This document shows, in pieces, positions 7,678 through 16,404 of a stretch of DNA of 64,000 bases; the stretch's first letter is position 1, and each line of letters begins with the position of its first letter. The position numbers and the translations under genes are program-made. The notes below the pieces were generated by a model. The model was not told the origin of the DNA and ran no database searches. It saw nothing but the letters and a program-made list of their open reading frames with translations. Source of the stretch: Arthrobacter sp. UM1 (GTDB lineage Bacteria; Actinomycetota; Actinomycetes; Actinomycetales; Micrococcaceae); assembly GCF_020483305.1 (NCBI RefSeq), contig NZ_JACWAB010000003.1, forward strand, positions 62,001-126,000, given 5' to 3'.

Positions 7678-8679
7678 ATGCCTAGGCCTTCCGTCTCGTC
7701 CCGCCGCATGGTGGCCAACTCTCTCTCCGCCATGCTCGCAGCCATTGAAATTTACAACAAGCCGCGCGTGGAGTACCGGGATGAGGTCACAACGCTACTG
7801 GTGGTCAATGCATGGGAGCTGGCCTTGAAGGCAGCACTCAAGAAGGCCAACAAGCCGATCTTCTATAAGAAAAAACGCGGCGAGCCCTACCGGACATTGG
7901 CCGCCGAAGATGCCCTAAAGCAGGTAGTCAATCACAAGCTGTTTCCATCCAGCATTGACGGCAACTCCCTTTCCGCAAACGTCAGCGCCCTCATCTCGTA
8001 CCGCAATCGAGCCACGCATCTCTACGCCGCCGACCTCGGCGAGATGATCTACCCCTTCCTGCAGACTAGCGTCCTAAACTTTCGAGACTTCGCGCTCAGC
8101 CACTTCCGCAAAGACCTCGCCGACTCGATCACATGGCAGTTGCTCCCCCTGGGGGCCAAGGCCCCTTCCGAACCGGTGCAATTCATGACGGCAGGGCCGT
8201 CGACCACCGCAGTCGCAGAGGTGCAAGAATTCATCGACGAGCTTCGCGGCATCATCGACCGAGCCGAGGCTCACGGCGCAGACATGCAACGTGTCGCCGC
8301 CGTGTACGACGTGCACCTCCAATCGACAAAGACAGTATCCACCGCCGACCTTGTGGTATCGGTCAACCCCGAAGGCCAGCGCGTTGTCGTAAGAAAGACA
8401 GACCCCAATCAGAGCCATCCCTTCAGTGCAACCGAGCTGCTGGAGCGCGTCAACGCTAAGCGCGAGGGGCGCAAACTAACCTCCTACGACCATCAGGTCA
8501 TCTGCTGGAAAGAGAACCTGCGCGCCAACTCCCGTATGGCCTGGAAGCACAAGAAGGGACTTACGCACAACTGGTCAGGAGAAGCCGTTAGCCACATGGC
8601 TCAATTGAGCGACGCCTACTACGAAAAGATTCGCAGCGAGTATCGCGCCCATCAGAACGGAAATCGCAAGAGGCGCTAA
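7678..8679 (+). CDS. DUF3644 (HEPN-like) protein
   Basis: 333 residues. The N-terminal half matches the DUF3644 pattern: AAIEIYNKP (21-29), YRDEVTTLLVVNAWELALKA (33-52) and IFYKKK. At 109-114 it has RNRATH, an R-x4-H motif with a polar second residue, as in HEPN-superfamily RNases. The C-terminal part (about 190-333) ends in a region rich in Trp and basic residues (YDHQVICWKENLRANS, WKHKKGLTHNW) that could be a helix-turn-helix or nucleic-acid-binding domain; I do not recognise it. AAGGAG precedes the ATG. GC content is well below the chromosome average. In family terms, HEPN proteins are often toxins or abortive-infection effectors. The position between a toxin-antitoxin module and a restriction system supports a defence role, which is inference. 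Confidence 0.72.
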   Translation: MPRPSVSSRRMVANSLSAMLAAIEIYNKPRVEYRDEVTTLLVVNAWELALKAALKKANKPIFYKKKRGEPYRTLAAEDALKQVVNHKLFPSSIDGNSLSANVSALISYRNRATHLYAADLGEMIYPFLQTSVLNFRDFALSHFRKDLADSITWQLLPLGAKAPSEPVQFMTAGPSTTAVAEVQEFIDELRGIIDRAEAHGADMQRVAAVYDVHLQSTKTVSTADLVVSVNPEGQRVVVRKTDPNQSHPFSATELLERVNAKREGRKLTSYDHQVICWKENLRANSRMAWKHKKGLTHNWSGEAVSHMAQLSDAYYEKIRSEYRAHQNGNRKRR

Positions 8680-10556
8680 CGAGGTTGCCGAAAAAATCAG
8701 CAGTGCCTTCGCTACAGTCCGACTGCTCAAGCAGGGCCGTGTTCGACAACCAGACACACGAACTCTGACAATCGAAGATCGAAGCAATGCAGGACTCTTA
8801 GGCGCCACGAAGCCTCTCGACGTCGTCCACACCTGCACAGCGAGCCGGGCGATCTGCCGACTTTCTGCGGCGTTACCCCTGATGGAGACAACCTGCCCCG
8901 AGGCGAGCAAATAGGAACATATATAGCCACCATCACCGATACTTCATAACCTGAATTTCGGACTAATATCCTGCACGACCTCCACCCGGGTGAGGTCAAG
9001 AACCATGTTACCCGCGGGAGGACCACCGTGATAACACTTTGAGAACTTCTATTACGCAGCACAAGAGCATGAGGTCGACTTTACCGAATGCTTGCACGGC
9101 ATCTGGAACTTAAATGCTTTTTCGGGCCACTCAGTACTGTCAACGACCGACGTTCCATCCCAGGAAGTCAACGTAAACGTTCTCACCTTCCCTGATGGAA
9201 TTGGAGATTCCTCGCCATTGACTTATTCCTCGTAAAAGTTGGACCACGCATGCGTCATGTGAGCTTGATTGTTACTGATCCGAGCTTTGATCGTCTGACC
9301 CGCGCCTTGTCACTTCAGGAGCTCGTGCCGGTGAGGCAGGCTGGCGAAAATATTCGGGCATAATTTCAAGCATGGACTGGTGATACTGTTCACCCGAATT
9401 CAAGATGGGCCCATACAGTGATAGCTCAGGCCGCAATCCTTGACCGATTCATTGTGTTGGGGCCGTTCTCGAAGAGACCCGATCCGCTGTCACTGGGCGC
9501 AATGAAGCCTGAGCGATTCGCGAATCGCCGGGGGCTTGCTGACCACTCTTGCGCTCCACCACTCATCCGACCCACGGCTGGTTGAACTCTGGCCGATACC
9601 TGAAACGCTGTCCTTGTTGCGCACGATGGAGAGGCAGCAAGTTGGGCGCATCTTCTCGGCACGGACGTTTCAGCCTGTGTAGCTCGAATAGCAGGCCAAG
9701 ATGATACCGCGAGAGCCCTGAGCATAGTCGACGAGTCCGAGGAGCCCGTTGACCGGAAAGGGCCCCTCACCATTGGCTGCCGTGCACAAGTTGTCCGTGG
9801 TTGCCGACTTTCTTCTACTTTTGACAGCCAGGCTAGCATGTAGTTGGGGCTAGCACTTGGCAAGGAGGGGACCACAGTAGCTTTCATCGCTGGCTAGCAG
9901 TCAGTAGATCTAATGCACGACATCTGTCTCGGCCCCGAGAATTTCGTTATTGGTGCCATAGCCCAAGAAAACCCGCACACAGCACGACCTCCTTCACCTG
10001 CCCCCTCCTTGGAATGACACCCAGCCCCACCACACAGCTCGAAACCAGATGCATCGACCAGATCGAACGCGCGGAACCTGCCACCGTCGATTGGCAGATC
10101 GATGACAGCGCTCACGGTGATTCCATGAGGTTGTTCTTGATTTAGACGAGCAACCACTGGGCACATGGCAGGAATCACCCTGAATCATAGCCCATGAGCG
10201 GCCTGATTATTACAGTGCCTGCATCAGCGAGGACCCTCACCTTCTTCGACTCATGACGCAACTCTTGTATGCACAAAATCCGTCGTCGACGATGAACTAG
10301 CCGGGCCCCAATTTCCTGATGTAAATAAGTTAGCGTTTGACGCCCTTTCAGGGCGAGGCTTGTACCGAAGGACAATTAAATCAGCGTGAGACTGTTCAGA
10401 TTTCAAATGCAGAACAGATTCGGCAAGACCGTCAATGACGCACATTCTAGAACTGTTTCCCAAGCAAGTAAAACGCCGAAGAAATTCACCAACAATAATT
10501 ACGGCCCCGATTAATATGCAACGTACTCGGATTTGAATACTAAAAACGCTGGCGCA
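8680..10556. other. AT-rich, gene-poor part of the island with decayed reading frames
   Basis: About 1.9 kb of mixed composition, falling to roughly 37% GC near 10441-10500. No intact gene is convincing. Fragments: an open stretch with no start codon from 8681 to about 8910 in the + strand; a degenerate + frame at 9250-9896; and minus-strand open stretches at 9894-10178 and 10175-10463 that read plausibly as protein but are short and end abruptly. A 21-bp dyad GACCTC-N9-GAGGTC lies at 8977-8997. The pattern suggests ruined accessory genes rather than regulatory DNA. Confidence 0.55.
9250..9896 (+). pseudogene. Possible decayed gene, single frame with several stops
   Basis: Starting at ATG 9250 (MRHVSLIVTDPSFDRLTRAL) one frame reads protein-like for about 215 codons, but stop codons interrupt it after 37 codons and at four later points including 9840 and 9894. 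Segments such as ARALSIVDESEEPVDRKG and VIAQAAILDRFIVLGPFSK have normal amino-acid composition. No family is recognised. The antisense frame 9426-9887 is open for 153 codons but has a poor composition and is probably a shadow. This is a composition judgement only. Confidence 0.3.
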
Positions 10557-11555
10557 TCATATAGCCAGTGACGCAATTCTTTCCTCTTCAGGCGTGCGAA
10601 CGTCTCCAATGCGAGAGGCCACGGCGGCAGAGAAGGGAAGGCCTCGCATGACGGACTCCATGTAGCTCCAGTCGGGGAGACCTTCGGTAGTAATGGGAAG
10701 CCTAACCGTCGTCTTCTTCATCCGCGCCATGTTCCACTTGTAGCCATAGCTGAAGCGCGAACGTTCGAAGCGAATCAACGTAGCAACGAATAACAGTGTC
10801 CAACGACTCACTTCGCTCCGCGGGATAAGGACCTGAACGTCATCCGACGCGAAGAACGGCTTGTCCTGATAAGACGCAAATCCGACAGAACCATTGTAGG
10901 GCACCGTCAGACAGTGTGGGTCGAACAGTGGTTCCAGATCACACATATCCGTAATACCATGATTCTTCTCCGATGCGCCGATAAATCGGGTCTCACCCGG
11001 AGCGCGTTGTGCCTTGGTGACTCTCTTGCCTTTTTTCACACTGAAGAGCTCGTCAATTGAGAACCGGCCCCAGCCGGACACGGGAGACAACGAAACCGAC
11101 GGTTCAATCGCTCTCGCGAGACCTTCATGGGTCGGGATTTTCATCTCGGATACCCAGGCTGGCGGCGCATCAGGCATGAGTAGCGATCCGAGCGTGCGGT
11201 TCGCCTGACGCCCATATGAGAAACGATGTCTATTCTGCCAGATACACCGACACCACCACAGCTTCTCAACAGTCGACATATTAGGATCCTTGGCTTTAAG
11301 GATCATGACATGAAATCCGGTCACAAATGGTTCCGGTTGCACGAAACTAGATAGAACACCGTTGCCAGAAAGAGCGACCGTAATCTCCCCTGGAATTCCA
11401 AAGGGCTCTGTCGCCAACACCCTGCTGGTTACACCATTATTTCCCATTGCGCGGGATACAAAATTCACGCCAGAAGGGGCCTTGACTTTCGTCAAGGAAT
11501 TGAGCTCAAGATTGGTTCCATATCGCAGATCAAATATCTCATCGAGTCGTCTCAT
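10557..11555 (-). CDS. Restriction-modification specificity subunit (BcgIB/HsdS-like)
   Basis: 332 residues, probably two target-recognition halves: the first about 1-165 and the second about 166-332. Both contain the pattern of HsdS proteins: an early IDE(L/I)F block (DEIFDLRYGT at 5-14; SIDELFSVKKGKRVTK about 175-190), a later SYG block (RFSYGRQANR; RFSYGYKWNMARM) and an ending hydrophobic PxxxE region. It should give the DNA-recognition function to the methylase-nuclease encoded upstream. Its ATG overlaps the stop of that gene (ATGA, 11552-11555), implying coupled translation. The size (332) matches the BcgI B subunit (about 341) better than a classical HsdS (400-450). The recognition sequence cannot be predicted from the sequence. 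Confidence 0.85.
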   Translation of the reverse strand: MRRLDEIFDLRYGTNLELNSLTKVKAPSGVNFVSRAMGNNGVTSRVLATEPFGIPGEITVALSGNGVLSSFVQPEPFVTGFHVMILKAKDPNMSTVEKLWWCRCIWQNRHRFSYGRQANRTLGSLLMPDAPPAWVSEMKIPTHEGLARAIEPSVSLSPVSGWGRFSIDELFSVKKGKRVTKAQRAPGETRFIGASEKNHGITDMCDLEPLFDPHCLTVPYNGSVGFASYQDKPFFASDDVQVLIPRSEVSRWTLLFVATLIRFERSRFSYGYKWNMARMKKTTVRLPITTEGLPDWSYMESVMRGLPFSAAVASRIGDVRTPEEERIASLAI

Positions 11556-13414
11556 ACGTCACCCTCGTCCTCAGCACCCAAGTCACCACGAAGCACGAAC
11601 AATGCATGCTCTAGAAGCACCTGCTCCAGATCTGAGGGACCGAGGCTCGAATAGTCGGTCTCCATGTACGCCTCGGCGACCCATTCATCATCGGCCTCGA
11701 CCTTTTGCATGACAGCTTCGTCAGGGTTTACTTCCCGGTTGCGGTACATTTCGACCCATCGATCACGAACTGTTGCCCAGGTGTGGTTCCTATCGACTCG
11801 ACCAAGGTTCTTGACCTTGATGAAGGTGTCATCACGCCAGTAGCCAAACCAGGTCTTGCGCTTCGACTTCTCATGTGGAACCCGAGCCCTAAACACCATA
11901 ATGCAAGTGATAACTCCAACAGGGTAGAAGACCTCAGGCGGCATCGACATCACGGCCTCAAGAGTGTGCTTCTTCAACAGGTCCCGCTTGTAGACGCTCG
12001 CTGCCGTGGCGCAGGACATCGGCACGATAGCGATGCCCGTGCCACCTACGTCGAGCGCATCGAGCATCTGCTCCACAAACCGTAGTTCGTGAAGATCTTC
12101 TTTAGTCTTGGCGTACGGTGGGTTGATCATTCCGATGTTCGCCTTGTGCTTCTTCACGCCAGCGAAGATCGCCGGATCGAAGCACGAACCTTGGTAGAGG
12201 TTGGCCTTGCCGTCACCGCGCAGGATCATGTTCGACGCAGCAAGGGCATACATCGTCGGGTTCTGCTCAACGCCGATGAGCTGGTTTTTCTTGATGTCCT
12301 CGACTTCAGCTTCAGTGGTTGCCGACCGGGTCATTTGCACCATGGCCGATATCAGAAATCCGCCAGTACCTGCGCAAATATCCAAGACCTTGTCATCTTT
12401 GCCAACGTTGGCGATAAGCCCGAACAGCTCGGTGACATGCTTCGGCGTCAGGACAATACCCAGTCCCTTGCCATCTCCACCAGTGTATTTGAGGAACTCG
12501 CCATAGAACGCACCCACCACATCGAAGTCCTGGTAGATCGTTAAGAAAGGCATGACCTTCTCGGCAAGCATGCTGACAATCTCGTTGAGAAGGCCCTTCG
12601 GGTACCCTTTGGTCGGCTTGCGCAGCTCGGGGTGAACCTGGATGTTGGTGAACGGCTGGGTGATGTTCTCCAGCTTCGACACAGGCAGATTAGCCTCTTT
12701 GATGACCCTCTTAATCGACTGGATCCAGAACTCAGGAAGATCCGAAGCCGGATACGAGTCGTAGGTTTTAGCGAAAATTTGATCCTTGAGCGCGATCAGC
12801 GTACCGGCGACAGCCAGCGGCTTCTCCTTCTCTTCAAGCTCCGCCTCGTCACGCATGAATTCATGCATCTCCATCGAGAATGCGATCAGGTCTTGCTCGC
12901 GCCGTTTCTGGACTTTGGGGTCAAAGGACGCGGCTGCGAAGAGGTCATTGAGACCAATCATCTCAGTGATCGGCGCACCCATAGGCGAGACCAGATCGTG
13001 TTCCTGTGTCGTCCCCTTCGGCGTCACAAAGAAGGACCATTCGTTCGACTGCGGAGTGCCAGATACCGCAATCGAGATCACTGTGTAGTGCGCGGTAAGG
13101 TGTCTCGCGTAATGAAGGACACCATCCACGGCATAGTCTTTAGCTAGGTTTCGTTTAGCCGACCTGTGGTAACGAACATCAGCTTTGCACTCGACCAGCA
13201 CGACCATGTCGGGGGTTCCGGGTGAGGTGATGATGAACTCGGGGTATCCAGCAGACTTGCCCTTACCCGTCTTCGAGGCCTTCGAGAGTCCCCTGCGGAT
13301 GGCCTGCACGACTGACTGTTGCTTCTCCACGACGATCCGTTCGTCATCGTCATAGAAGCCGAGTGCCCGCAGGCGCTCGTCAACAAGATCTTCGGTGATC
13401 CGTTCGTTGGCCAT
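11552..13414 (-). CDS. Fused restriction nuclease / N6-adenine DNA methyltransferase (BcgIA-like)
   Basis: 620 residues. The N-terminal domain (about 1-130) carries a PD-(D/E)xK nuclease core: PD at 68-69 and ExK at 75-77 (VECK). A helical connector (about 160-300) follows, then a gamma-type N6-adenine methyltransferase with motif I DICAGTGGF (345-353) and motif IV NPPY (431-434). The methyltransferase part is like HsdM, but the nuclease is on the same chain and no HsdR translocase is present in the window. This is the layout of type IIB BcgI enzymes. GGGGGAGTG precedes the ATG at 13414. It is lower in GC than its neighbours, in keeping with horizontal gain. Alternatively it is a type I-like M subunit with an HSDR_N domain. 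Confidence 0.88.
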   Translation of the reverse strand: MANERITEDLVDERLRALGFYDDDERIVVEKQQSVVQAIRRGLSKASKTGKGKSAGYPEFIITSPGTPDMVVLVECKADVRYHRSAKRNLAKDYAVDGVLHYARHLTAHYTVISIAVSGTPQSNEWSFFVTPKGTTQEHDLVSPMGAPITEMIGLNDLFAAASFDPKVQKRREQDLIAFSMEMHEFMRDEAELEEKEKPLAVAGTLIALKDQIFAKTYDSYPASDLPEFWIQSIKRVIKEANLPVSKLENITQPFTNIQVHPELRKPTKGYPKGLLNEIVSMLAEKVMPFLTIYQDFDVVGAFYGEFLKYTGGDGKGLGIVLTPKHVTELFGLIANVGKDDKVLDICAGTGGFLISAMVQMTRSATTEAEVEDIKKNQLIGVEQNPTMYALAASNMILRGDGKANLYQGSCFDPAIFAGVKKHKANIGMINPPYAKTKEDLHELRFVEQMLDALDVGGTGIAIVPMSCATAASVYKRDLLKKHTLEAVMSMPPEVFYPVGVITCIMVFRARVPHEKSKRKTWFGYWRDDTFIKVKNLGRVDRNHTWATVRDRWVEMYRNREVNPDEAVMQKVEADDEWVAEAYMETDYSSLGPSDLEQVLLEHALFVLRGDLGAEDEGDV

Positions 13415-13449
13415 CGATCACTCCCCCGAGATAACGCTTGACTGGAGCA

Positions 13450-14553
13450 TCACTTCTTGCTCGCAGAGGTTGTATTAAACCGGAACTCCACCACGTCCCC
13501 GTCCTGCATGACGTAGTCCTTGCCCTCCATGCGGACCTTGCCCTTGGACTTGGCCTCGGCCTTGGAGCCGGCCTCCTGGAGATCCTCGAAGGAGACCACC
13601 TCGGCCTTGATGAAGCCGCGCTCGAAGTCGGAGTGGATGACGCCGGCGGCCTGCGGGGCGGTGTCGCCCTTGCGGATGGTCCAGGCGCGGGCCTCCTTGG
13701 GCCCGGCGGTGAGGTAGGTCTGCAGGCCGAGAGTGTGGAAGCCGACGCGCGCCAGCTGATCCAGGCCGGACTCGGTCTGGCCGTTCATCTCGAGCATCTC
13801 GCGGGCCTCCTCCTCGTCCAGCTCCACAAGGTCGGCCTCGAGCTTCGCATCGAGGAACACGGCGTCCGCCGGGGCCACGAGGTCCCGCAGCTCCTGCTGC
13901 CGTTCCTCGCTGCCGAGGACGGAGTCGTCCACATTGAACACGTAGATGAACGGCTTGGCCGTGAGGAGGCCGAGCTCCCGCAGGCGGTCCATCTCGAGCC
14001 CCTCGCTCTGAACGGCCGAGTAGATGGTGTCTCCGCGCTCCAGGACGGCCAGGGCGGACTTCAGCGCCTCGAGGTCAGCGGCCTCGCGCTTCTTGCCCTT
14101 GACCTCCTTCTCCACGCGGGGGATGGCCTTCTCCACGGTCTGCATGTCGGCCAGGATGAGCTCGGTGTTGATCGTCTCGCGGTCGGACGCCGGGTCCACC
14201 TTGCCGTCCACGTGGACCACATCGGGATCGTCGAACACGCGGATGACCTGGGCGATGGCCGCCGCCTCGCGGATGTTCGCGAGGAACTGGTTGCCGAGCC
14301 CCTCGCCCTCAGACGCACCGCGCACAATGCCGGCGATGTCCACGAAGGACACGGTGGCGGGCAGAATCGCCTGGGACCCGAAGATCTCGGCCAGCTTCCC
14401 CAGGCGCTCGTCCGGAAGGTCGACGATGCCCACGTTCGGCTCGATCGTCGCGAACGGATAGTTCGCCGCGAGCACGGTCTGGCGGGTCAGGGCGTTGAAC
14501 AGGGTTGACTTGCCGACGTTGGGCAGTCCGACGATTCCGATAGTAAGAGCCAC
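13450..14553 (-). CDS. ychF: YchF/OLA1-family ATPase
   Basis: 367 residues starting at GTG 14553 (ALTIGIVGLPNVGKS). The P-loop GLPNVGKST is at the N-terminus, the core has DIAGIVRGASEGEGLGNQFL, and the C-terminus carries the TGS domain with the ending DVVEFRFN. YchF is a conserved Obg-related protein that prefers ATP and acts at the ribosome and in the oxidative-stress response. The in-frame ATG at 14586 would add 11 residues not seen in the family. It marks the point where the core chromosome resumes after the island. Confidence 0.93.
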   Translation of the reverse strand: MALTIGIVGLPNVGKSTLFNALTRQTVLAANYPFATIEPNVGIVDLPDERLGKLAEIFGSQAILPATVSFVDIAGIVRGASEGEGLGNQFLANIREAAAIAQVIRVFDDPDVVHVDGKVDPASDRETINTELILADMQTVEKAIPRVEKEVKGKKREAADLEALKSALAVLERGDTIYSAVQSEGLEMDRLRELGLLTAKPFIYVFNVDDSVLGSEERQQELRDLVAPADAVFLDAKLEADLVELDEEEAREMLEMNGQTESGLDQLARVGFHTLGLQTYLTAGPKEARAWTIRKGDTAPQAAGVIHSDFERGFIKAEVVSFEDLQEAGSKAEAKSKGKVRMEGKDYVMQDGDVVEFRFNTTSASKK

Positions 14554-14645
14554 GGCACACCATCCTACCGGCCTGACATTTGTCATGCCGAGGACGTGAC
14601 AGGCGGCCTCCTCCCCCGGCCCGCGCTGCCGGAAGACTCAACAGC

Positions 14646-15575
14646 ATGAACACCACAGCCGCTCCCGCCGTCGTCCTCGACGGGGTCTCCAAGCGCTTCG
14701 CCTCCCGCGGCGGAAAGCCCGTGGACGCCGTCGCCGACGCCACCTTCACCCTCCGCCGCGGCGAGATCGCCGCCCTCCTCGGCCCCAACGGTGCCGGGAA
14801 GACCACCACCCTGGACATCCTCCTGGGACAGTACGCCCCCACCTCCGGCACGGCCGAGCTCTTCGGCGAGGCGCCGGGGCGCAGCGTCAAGGCCGGCCGC
14901 GTCGCCGCCCTCCTGCAGACCGGCGGCCTCCTCCCCGACTACACCGTCCGGGAGACCGTCTCTCTCATCAGCTCCCTCTACCCCAGCACGATCGGCGTGG
15001 ACGACGCGATGGAGCGGGCGGGCATCGCGGAGATCGCGGGCCGCCGCATCGGCAAGTGCTCCGGCGGCCAGCAGCAGCGCGTCAAGTTCGCGCTGGCGCT
15101 CCTGCCGGACCCGGACCTCATCGTCCTCGACGAGCCCACCACGGGCATGGACGTCTCCGCCCGCCGCGAGTTCTGGACGGCCATGCACGAGCAGGCCTCG
15201 CACGGCACCACGGTCCTCTTCGCCACGCACTACCTCGACGAGGCCGAGTCCTTCGCCGAGCGGGTCATCCTCATGAGCCGGGGCCGTGTCGTGGCGGACG
15301 GCGCCACCCACGAGCTCCGCGAGCGCGTCGGCGGCCGCCGTGTCTCCTTCGTCTGGGACCCGGCGGACGGGGACGTCCGCGCTCTCCCCGGCGTCACGGA
15401 CGTCCAGGAGACGGGCTCCCGCCTCAGCGTGCGGACGGAGGACTCGGACGGCCTCGCCCGCCACCTCCTCACGCGCACCCGCGCGCACGACCTCGAGGTC
15501 CGCTCCACGAGCCTCGAGGACGCCTTCTTCCAGCTCACCGGCGATTCCCTGACCTCCGAAAGCGAGGCGATCTGA
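14646..15575 (+). CDS. ABC transporter ATP-binding protein
   Basis: 309 residues. Walker A GPNGAGKTT is at 47-54, the Q-loop at QTGG (91-94), the ABC signature CSGGQQQR at 138-145, and Walker B LIVLDEPT at 158-165, with the H-loop ATHY about 195. Residues after about 225 form a C-terminal extension typical of drug/lipid exporter ATPases of the DrrA/CcmA group. The ATG at 14646 is chosen because upstream residues of an open extension are low-complexity. The stop abuts the permease ATG (15576), so the pair is one unit, followed by the two-component genes. Confidence 0.92.
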   Translation: MNTTAAPAVVLDGVSKRFASRGGKPVDAVADATFTLRRGEIAALLGPNGAGKTTTLDILLGQYAPTSGTAELFGEAPGRSVKAGRVAALLQTGGLLPDYTVRETVSLISSLYPSTIGVDDAMERAGIAEIAGRRIGKCSGGQQQRVKFALALLPDPDLIVLDEPTTGMDVSARREFWTAMHEQASHGTTVLFATHYLDEAESFAERVILMSRGRVVADGATHELRERVGGRRVSFVWDPADGDVRALPGVTDVQETGSRLSVRTEDSDGLARHLLTRTRAHDLEVRSTSLEDAFFQLTGDSLTSESEAI

Positions 15576-16337
15576 ATGAACATCGTCACCTTCCTCTCCC
15601 TCGAGCTGCGCCGCGCCCTGCGGAACCGCTTCCAGATCCTCTTCGCGGTTCTCATGCCTGCGTTCCTCTACATGACGTTCGGCGCCACGCAGGACTACAA
15701 GGACGTGGGCATCCACGAGGGCAACGTGGGCGCCAGCATCATGATCGGCATGGCCCTCTACGGCGCCATCGTCGCCTCCACGGCGCAGGCCGCCAACGCC
15801 GCCGTCGAGTTCGGCCACGGCTGGGGCCGGCAGCTCCAGCTCACCGCGATGCGCCCGCTGGCCTACGTGCTCGTCAAGTTCCTCCTCTGCCTTCTCCTCG
15901 CGGCCCTGCCCGTCACAGTGGTGTTCGTGCTCGGGGCCTTCACGGGCGCGCACATGCCCGCGGGCCAGTGGATCGGCACATTCCTCCTCTCGTGGCTGCT
16001 CTCCGGCGTGTTCGCGCTCTACGGCCTCGCGGCGGGGCTGCTCTTCAACAGCCAGGCGGCGCCCGGCATCGCCTCCGGCACGCTCGTCATCTGGGCGTTC
16101 CTCGGCAACCTCTTCGCGCCGCTGAGCGGCGGGATGCTCGTCCTCGGACGCTTCACGCCCCTCTACGGCATCAACGCCCTGGCGCGCTATCCTCTGACGC
16201 GAGGGGACGTCATGGACGGCTCCACGCAGACCACGGACCCCCTGGGGCTCATGGTCCTCAACGCCGTCGCGTGGCTCGTGGTCCTCGCGGGCCTCTGCGC
16301 TCTGGCGTTCCGCCTTCGCGCCGGCCGCCGCGCGTGA
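15576..16337 (+). CDS. ABC-2 type transporter permease
   Basis: 253 residues with about six hydrophobic segments. The first is near residues 22-42, followed by a polar loop DYKDVGIHEGN and then membrane helices in the AALPVTVVFVLGAF and GLAAGLLFNSQAAPGIASG regions. It starts on the base after the ATPase stop codon. It should form the membrane channel of an exporter whose expression is probably controlled by the histidine kinase and response regulator that follow. The substrate is unknown; linkage to a DesKR-like system suggests membrane stress, an antibiotic or a lipid. Confidence 0.88.
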   Translation: MNIVTFLSLELRRALRNRFQILFAVLMPAFLYMTFGATQDYKDVGIHEGNVGASIMIGMALYGAIVASTAQAANAAVEFGHGWGRQLQLTAMRPLAYVLVKFLLCLLLAALPVTVVFVLGAFTGAHMPAGQWIGTFLLSWLLSGVFALYGLAAGLLFNSQAAPGIASGTLVIWAFLGNLFAPLSGGMLVLGRFTPLYGINALARYPLTRGDVMDGSTQTTDPLGLMVLNAVAWLVVLAGLCALAFRLRAGRRA

Positions 16338-16404
16338 GGCTCGCAGCGGTGAACGACGACGACGGCCCCGCCCCGCCATCCCCAACCCACAGACGGAGAC
16401 CCCG

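Noticed and set aside
9426-9887. 153-codon minus-strand open frame in the island
   Set aside because: It is the antisense of the decayed + frame; composition (Arg/Ser/Ala/Cys-rich) and lack of a ribosome-binding site argue against a gene.
13415-13449. An HsdR subunit belonging to the restriction system
   Set aside because: No such gene exists in the window; the gap to ychF is 35 bp.
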